NCBI GenBank assembly: GCA_022615255.1
Contig: JAKEHC010000009.1
Span: 1 to 15,670, forward strand
Direction of reading: 5' to 3'
Length of the DNA stretch: 15,670 bases
From: Candidatus Dadabacteria bacterium
GTDB lineage: Bacteria; Desulfobacterota_D; UBA1144; Nemesobacterales; CSP1-2
Shown one piece after another: positions 8,817 to 13,085 of this stretch. Below the pieces are notes generated by a model. That model made no database searches, was not told the DNA's origin, and saw only the letters and a program-made list of their open reading frames with translations. The position numbers and the translations under genes are program-made. Each line of letters opens with the position of its first letter. The stretch's first letter is position 1.

Positions 8817-9002
8817 AACTTACCTCCCTATTGAGCCAGGAATCTACGGTAATCAAGGGTCGTACTGCTTCTTATTTGCCGGTATAGGGTAATCTTTTTT
8901 CTTATTCAAAAACCTCTTCGCTGATGAAACAAAGAAATCATGCAAACGTTCGTTATATTTTAAACCCACTTTAAAATCACTTCCTTCAGAGTTTCAGATA
9001 CT

Positions 9003-9032
9003 ATAATAGAACATTTCGATTACTAAAATCAA
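9003..9032 (-). promoter_or_regulatory. Possible sigma70-type promoter for the kinase operon
   Basis: On the minus strand TTGATT (9032-9027) and TATTAT (9008-9003) are separated by 18 bp, matching the -35 and -10 consensus at 4/6 and 5/6 positions. It lies about 185 bp before the kinase ATG and would give a long 5' leader. In such AT-rich DNA chance matches are common, so this is only a candidate. Confidence 0.25.
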
Positions 9033-9065
9033 GTCATTATAATTAGTTAGCTACTTATGAATTAA

Positions 9066-9090
9066 AAACGATAATTGCGAATTATCATTT
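9066..9090 (-). terminator. AT-rich dyad with T-run: weak folK terminator or operator
   Basis: GATAATT (9070-9076) and AATTATC (9080-9086) form a perfect 7-bp inverted repeat around GCG; with one mismatch the symmetry extends to 25 bp (9066-9090). Read on the minus strand it lies about 85 nt past the folK stop and is followed by GTTTTT, the layout of an intrinsic terminator, though the stem is AT-rich and weak. The GATAAT...ATTATC ends also recall Fur-type operators, but spacing differs from the usual 19-bp box. Either reading is tentative. Confidence 0.35.
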
Positions 9091-9124
9091 GTTTTCAGGT
9101 AGTTATATATGAATTCGGTCAGAT

Positions 9125-9215
9125 TGTGAATATTTTGTGGATAAATTGTGGGTAATATTGTTCTAAGGCTGTTACTACGTTGTTAATTTGTGTGAATAAA
9201 ATGTGGAAGAATTGT
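9125..9215 (-). promoter_or_regulatory. 11-bp-phased array of DnaA-box-like 9-mers
   Basis: On the minus strand there are ATATTCACA (9133-9125), TTATCCACA (9144-9136, exact DnaA-box consensus), TTACCCACA (9155-9147), TTATTCACA (9199-9191, fits TTATNCACA) and TCTTCCACA (9210-9202). Their starts differ by exact multiples of 11 bp. Between and beyond them TGT on the plus strand recurs at 9159, 9170, 9181 and 9213, so nine units follow a 10-12 bp step over about 95 bp. All boxes share one orientation and abut an AT-rich tract. This suits cooperative DnaA binding at an origin, a titration site or a DnaA-regulated promoter. No dnaA or dnaN lies in the window, and function is inference. Confidence 0.5.
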
Positions 9216-9690
9216 CTACTCTTAGCACCCGCTTGGTACACTTAAGTTCCTTCAGCAGTTCTAAAACAGTCCTCTTTAAAAGAGGATGTATAAAACCTGG
9301 TGCAATTTCAAATAGGGGTTGAAGAACAAAGCGTCTCATATGAGCTCTTGGATGTGGAACGGTGAGAGCCTCGGTTTCAATAATGAGATCGTCATAAGAT
9401 ATGATGTCCAAGTCGATTACCCTCGGCCCCCGTCTATCAAGTTGCTTCCTACCGACTGAATTCTCTAGAGACTTAAGAGAGGTTAGAAGTTCAAAGGGAG
9501 GGAGGGAGGTTTCGATCTTCGCCATACAGTTTATGAAGTCGGGCTGATCTTCCCTATCTACAGGCTCCGTTTCGTAAAAGGATGAGAGAGAAAGAATCTT
9601 TGCGAATGTAGAGATTCCCTCTATTCCTTTAATGCAGTTTTCAATCCTGTTTCCAAGATTTGAACCTATACCTATAAAGGCTATCGGCAT
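9175..9690 (-). CDS. folK: FolK, 6-hydroxymethyl-7,8-dihydropterin pyrophosphokinase (HPPK)
   Basis: 171-aa cytoplasmic enzyme that transfers pyrophosphate from ATP to 6-hydroxymethyl-7,8-dihydropterin, the step before dihydropteroate synthase in folate synthesis. Diagnostic features are the N-terminal IGIGSNLGNR, SSFYETEPV (residues 36-44), QPDFINCM, and the HPPK signature RRGPRVIDLDI (87-96), with metal-binding Asp93 and Asp95, followed by VPHPRAHMRRFVLQPL. The length is normal. The last 15-20 residues (basic and Ser/Thr-rich) lie beyond the conserved core and are encoded within the DnaA-box-like array. The ATG at 9690 fits the family N-terminus, but I see no clear Shine-Dalgarno ahead of it. 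The ATPase gene lies 94 bp upstream on the same strand; that gap is AT-rich without a clear promoter. Identification is secure. Confidence 0.95.
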   Translation of the reverse strand: MPIAFIGIGSNLGNRIENCIKGIEGISTFAKILSLSSFYETEPVDREDQPDFINCMAKIETSLPPFELLTSLKSLENSVGRKQLDRRGPRVIDLDIISYDDLIIETEALTVPHPRAHMRRFVLQPLFEIAPGFIHPLLKRTVLELLKELKCTKRVLRVDNSSTFYSHKLTT

Positions 9691-9784
9691 TTTGATGCAT
9701 ATGGCTTAAAAAAAATATTTCACCCAAAAATCCATTAATATAAAAAAGCAAATATAATGTCGCTATAGGCGAAGTCCGTTTTGG

Positions 9785-12229
9785 TTATTTCCATGCAGGA
9801 ATCAATCCTCCTTGCTCCCCTTGCAAATATGGAGCCCAAACGAGCGCAATTAGCCGCACCGAGATGTTTGATCTCTTGGGTCTAATCTCAACCGATTCTA
9901 GGCTTTCGAGTTGAGAATCGAATTTAGCAGCAATGTCTTCTGTCTCCGCTTTGAACTGCGCTTCTAGATCCGCATACTGTTTCTTCAAAACCTGCAAGGT
10001 GTCTTCGGCGCGGTCTATATCTTGAGACTCCTTCATTGTGCGGCCTACACCCCGCATAGCAGTCGTCGCCCTTCCCAACGTGGAAACGCCCACCCTCTTC
10101 TTTCCGAGAAAAGCGCCGAGTATGGTAGTGCCAAACGAGATTGCCGTTTGAATCTTCTGCTGTTTAGACTGCTCTTCCTCTCTAGCCACTGCCTGCTCCG
10201 CTCGACGAATGCGCTCCTGAATGCCTGAAAACTTAGCCGCATACCTTTGTCTGAGCCTTTCAGCTAATTGATCCCTCTCCTCACGGGAAGCCTCCTGAAG
10301 CCTTATCCTGAAATCCCGCTCTGATTCGTTCGGTTTAGAAATGGCCTTTAGACCCTGGTTTCTTAGCAGCTCAATTTTATGATTTTTGAAGAGCCAGTCG
10401 GCAAAAGAGCGGCTCCAAGTCCCATAGCTTTTCACCATGCCAGCCTCGCCCGGCAAGTCCATGTAGATTGCCTCATCAGCCGGGAATTTCTCCAGATCCG
10501 ACTCTTTAAAAGATACCTCCATTGCCTGCTGCCAGTCTAGTGAACTTACATGCTGAGATAATTCCAGAAGATAGGAAGCATCCTGATCTGCGGCAATTCC
10601 AATCTTGGCATCCGCGTAATAAACCTTGCCGCAACCAAGAAGCATTGGTATATAGACCAGGTCGCCTGCGCTCGGCTGCGCTACCCGGACAGGTATAAAA
10701 TATTGCGGCACCTCTGGAGGCAATATAGGACGGTCTTGCCTGCCCGAAGTAGGAGCTTCATCCTTAACTGCTTTAGTCACAGGTGGGGCTTGCTTTCCGG
10801 TCTCGGTGTGCCCGGGTTTCCGGGGGTCCATCAACATTTTTATCTGATCCCGGGTTAGCGGACCGCGAAGATAGGACATTGCCCACCTGCTCTCAAATAT
10901 CTCAGGCTCCTCCTCATGAACGTTATTCATTAAGAAGATTCTGGTTGTCAAACTGGATAAGGTTTCTTCAATCTTCTTACGGTCAAAGCGCGCTCCGCTG
11001 TTCCCGCTTACGCCTTCAAGTCCGTCAAGAACGCGAGCCTTGTCCCGCTCTGTCTGCAAGCGGCCTATGAACCAAGTGCCTGTATTAGATAGTCCCTTAT
11101 AGTCCAAATCCACCGGATTCTGAGTAGCAAGCAAAACCCCAACCCCGAAAGCACGCGCCTGCTTCAGCAATGTGAGAAGCGGTGTCTTGGATGGAGGATT
11201 GGCTACAGGCGGGAAATATCCAAATATCTCGTCCATATATATAATGGCGCGGAGGCTGTTCGTACCCGATTGACTGCGCATCCACCCCAGTATTTGTGTT
11301 AGAAGCAGTGAGACAAAAAACATCCTTTCAGCGTCATTCAGGTGTGATATAGAGAATATCGAAACCCGCGGCTTACTCTGTTGGGTGTAAAGAATTTGAC
11401 CTATGTCAAGATCATCGCCCTCCATCCAGGCATTGAACCCCGGGGCTGCAAGCAGGTTGTTAACCATCATTGCAAATGAAAAACGATCTTTTGACGGAAA
11501 GAAGGACTCAAGCTCAAGAACACCCACCCGTGCCACAGGCGGTGTCTGAACCTGCTGAATGATGCCCGGAAGGTCAAGGTTCTTGCCCTGCCTCCAGGCT
11601 GAATCCAGAATGGTGGAGAGCAGTATATGCTCACGGCTCTGAATAGGATTCGCCTCCATGCCTAATAAGCCCAGCAAACTCGTTGCAGTTGTACTGATCC
11701 TCTCACGCATTAACTCGCTATCTTGGATTATCTTCTGGTCGGGAGCCGCAAAAGACGAAAGTATAGAGACAGAGAGCCCTGCGCTACTTCCCGGGGTATA
11801 TACCGCGAAATCCGAAGCATTTCTAAGACGCTTGATACGCTCTCCATCCTGACCCCATTCTGCTAGCCCCCTCTTCCATAGCTCTGCCTGCTTGTTTGCG
11901 TACTCTTCGGGAGAAAACCCCTTACTCCGCGCATCGTCCTCGTTTATCCAGGGTCTAAAATCTTCACCCCTCAAATCAGGAAAGGTCAGCAGGAGATTTG
12001 AGAGGTCCCCCTTGGGGTCTATGACGATAGATGGAATACCGTCAATAGCCGCTTCCTCTAATAGACCGATGCATAATCCTGTTTTGCCGCTCCCTGTCAT
12101 GCCAACACAGACAGCATGTGTAACGAGATCCTTAGAGTCATAAAGAACCAATCCTTCTTTTCGTCTTTTCTCATTAAGATCATACGGGCGTCCTAGATAA
12201 AAGACGCCTAATTTCTCAAAATCTTCCAT
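9785..12229 (-). CDS. HerA/FtsK-superfamily ATPase with coiled-coil C-terminal tail
   Basis: 814-aa ATP-binding protein of the HerA/VirB4/FtsK clade (hexameric DNA- or protein-pumping motors). It shows Walker A GMTGSGKT (residues 43-50), a DPKGD motif at 71-75, Walker B IIYMDE with Asp333/Glu334, and a downstream LLATQNPVDLDYKGLSN segment like the sensor region of this clade. After residue about 480 comes a Pro-rich linker, a beta-rich segment, a charged coiled coil (about 636-690), a glycine-rich hydrophobic stretch (about 693-710, TAISFGTTILGAFLG), a second coiled coil (about 734-778) and a short beta tail ending near VWAPYLQG. An AAGGAG site sits 8 nt before the ATG. No NurA nuclease, relaxase or conjugation gene is nearby, so a HerA-NurA repair role or a secretion role is not supported by context. 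The biological function is unknown; the ATPase assignment is firm. Confidence 0.88.
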   Translation of the reverse strand: MEDFEKLGVFYLGRPYDLNEKRRKEGLVLYDSKDLVTHAVCVGMTGSGKTGLCIGLLEEAAIDGIPSIVIDPKGDLSNLLLTFPDLRGEDFRPWINEDDARSKGFSPEEYANKQAELWKRGLAEWGQDGERIKRLRNASDFAVYTPGSSAGLSVSILSSFAAPDQKIIQDSELMRERISTTATSLLGLLGMEANPIQSREHILLSTILDSAWRQGKNLDLPGIIQQVQTPPVARVGVLELESFFPSKDRFSFAMMVNNLLAAPGFNAWMEGDDLDIGQILYTQQSKPRVSIFSISHLNDAERMFFVSLLLTQILGWMRSQSGTNSLRAIIYMDEIFGYFPPVANPPSKTPLLTLLKQARAFGVGVLLATQNPVDLDYKGLSNTGTWFIGRLQTERDKARVLDGLEGVSGNSGARFDRKKIEETLSSLTTRIFLMNNVHEEEPEIFESRWAMSYLRGPLTRDQIKMLMDPRKPGHTETGKQAPPVTKAVKDEAPTSGRQDRPILPPEVPQYFIPVRVAQPSAGDLVYIPMLLGCGKVYYADAKIGIAADQDASYLLELSQHVSSLDWQQAMEVSFKESDLEKFPADEAIYMDLPGEAGMVKSYGTWSRSFADWLFKNHKIELLRNQGLKAISKPNESERDFRIRLQEASREERDQLAERLRQRYAAKFSGIQERIRRAEQAVAREEEQSKQQKIQTAISFGTTILGAFLGKKRVGVSTLGRATTAMRGVGRTMKESQDIDRAEDTLQVLKKQYADLEAQFKAETEDIAAKFDSQLESLESVEIRPKRSNISVRLIALVWAPYLQGEQGGLIPAWK

Positions 12230-12403
12230 AGCCTATTCTCCTTATACGCGATAAGCTACAACTAATGTCATCACAAAAGCTTTACTCTCACATGATATTC
12301 CAAATATCAAAGCAGAACTCGGTAAGATTTATGATCGTCTCAAGCTTCGTGATAATATATATTACTAGAACCCAAGATAATATTAAACCCTGGAGGTGAT
12401 AAC
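12230..12403. other. Divergent promoter region between the ATPase and pterin dehydratase genes
   Basis: This 174-bp gap must contain promoters for both directions. Several AT-rich -10-like strings are present (for example GATAATATAT near 12350), but none has a well-matched -35 at the right distance, so I do not place a promoter. The plus-strand Shine-Dalgarno GGAGGTGAT (12392-12400) is a near-perfect match to the 16S rRNA tail and fixes the start of the downstream gene. Confidence 0.5.
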
Positions 12404-12682
12404 ATGGCGGTCTTATCAGAGAAGGAAATAAGAGATAAGCTCAAAGGATTAGAGGGCTGGGAGCTAAAGGGAAACGAAATCTATAAAGTTTATAAGCATA
12501 AGACATTTAAAGATGCTATCGCTTTTGTTAATAAGGTATCAGACCTAGCAGAGGAAGCAAACCACCATCCTGACTTTCTAATTCAATACAATAAGGTTAC
12601 CCTTACCCTTTCAACGCACAGCGAAGGTGGTGTAACTAACAACGACATTAACCTTGCAAAAAGGATCGATAGGGCAAAATAA
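12404..12682 (+). CDS. phhB: Pterin-4a-carbinolamine dehydratase (PCD/DCoH family)
   Basis: 92-aa cytoplasmic enzyme family that dehydrates 4a-hydroxytetrahydropterins formed by aromatic amino-acid hydroxylases, regenerating the pterin cofactor. The full family signature is present: Glu50, His54-His55-Pro56, Tyr62, His72 and Asp81 at the expected spacings, in the order EANHHPDF...QYNKV...STHSEGG...D. The length is typical. The start is fixed by GGAGGT six nt upstream of the ATG. The gene stands alone on the plus strand, divergent from the ATPase gene and convergent with the small membrane protein gene. No phenylalanine hydroxylase is visible, so the substrate in this organism is uncertain; roles in pterin recycling or molybdopterin metabolism have been proposed for homologues in such genomes. 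The symbol phhB is by family analogy. Confidence 0.93.
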   Translation: MAVLSEKEIRDKLKGLEGWELKGNEIYKVYKHKTFKDAIAFVNKVSDLAEEANHHPDFLIQYNKVTLTLSTHSEGGVTNNDINLAKRIDRAK

Positions 12683-12705
12683 TTCAGGCTTGGCTTATGA
12701 ATAGC

Positions 12706-12751
12706 GGTTCGTGGATAGAGCCACAAACCATGAATCATGACAGACGATTCA
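12706..12751. repeat. Paired inverted repeats in a convergent gap (REP-like or terminator)
   Basis: GGTTCGTGG (12706-12714) and CCACAAACC (12721-12729) form a 9-bp stem with a 6-nt loop; in minus-strand RNA the single mismatch becomes a G-U pair. Immediately next, TGAATC (12731-12736) and GATTCA (12746-12751) form a second 6-bp dyad that overlaps the stop codon of the minus-strand gene. Neither has a T-run. Located between two convergent genes, they could act as a two-way transcription end or be a dispersed REP-like palindrome. Confidence 0.4.
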
Positions 12752-13021
12752 CGATTTCTCTCCTTTTTCTATGACCTCATAATCCCCTTCCTTTAGTACA
12801 ATGGTGCGATCGCCCTGTTCTGACGGCATGGTTTTTCTCTTCTTAAGTGGAATAAAGAGACGGAAAACTATATATCCAACCATAAAAGCCCCAAGGATAG
12901 CACCGATAAAAAGCCCCAGAATGGCAATTACAGCAAGTATAATGAATGCAAATAAAATTAGCGGAAGGATAGATAAAGGTGCTTTCCCCTTATAAAAATA
13001 AACGCTACGTTTCAAATTCAT
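12749..13021 (-). CDS. Small two-helix membrane protein, function unknown
   Basis: 90-aa protein I cannot assign to a named family. A short basic N-terminus (MNLKRSVYFYKGK) precedes about 43 uninterrupted hydrophobic residues (about 14-57), rich in Ile, Leu, Ala and Gly, most simply read as two tightly linked transmembrane helices. A basic patch (PLKKRK) follows, consistent with the positive-inside rule, and then a hydrophilic acidic tail (about 63-90). A GGAG element lies about 10 nt before the ATG. The secA stop is 64 bp upstream on the same strand, so co-transcription with secA is plausible. It is too small to be a Sec channel subunit that I recognise. Hydrophobicity pattern and a Shine-Dalgarno support a real gene; function is open. 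Confidence 0.7.
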   Translation of the reverse strand: MNLKRSVYFYKGKAPLSILPLILFAFIILAVIAILGLFIGAILGAFMVGYIVFRLFIPLKKRKTMPSEQGDRTIVLKEGDYEVIEKGEKS

Positions 13022-13085
13022 TTATTGCTATCTCCAACATTTTCGTATTTAAGTTCACCAGGATTTAACTCCAATCCTTTAAAAT

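Larger units (their letters stand above)
8817..9174. other. AT-rich intergenic region between folK and the kinase operon
   Basis: A 358-bp gap, the longest in the window. From left to right it holds the kinase Shine-Dalgarno (8822-8827), a stretch with no ORF, a possible minus-strand promoter, a very AT-rich zone (about 8950-9110), a near-perfect dyad at 9066-9090, and part of an 11-bp-phased array of DnaA-box-like sequences that continues into the folK 3' end. No RNA gene is recognised. Confidence 0.6.

Noticed and set aside
9691..9784. Promoter and terminator in the ATPase-folK gap
   Set aside because: AT-rich -10-like strings exist, but no properly spaced -35 partner and no convincing hairpin with T-run on the minus strand.
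10022..12143. Open frames of 62-95 codons overlapping the HerA-like ATPase on both strands
   Set aside because: They overlap the conserved ATPase reading frame, show biased low-complexity translations and have no independent support.
9785..12229. Anti-phage HerA-type defence system
   Set aside because: Known HerA-based defences need an adjacent effector (nuclease, SIR2 or similar); the neighbours are folK and a pterin dehydratase, with no mobile-element signs.
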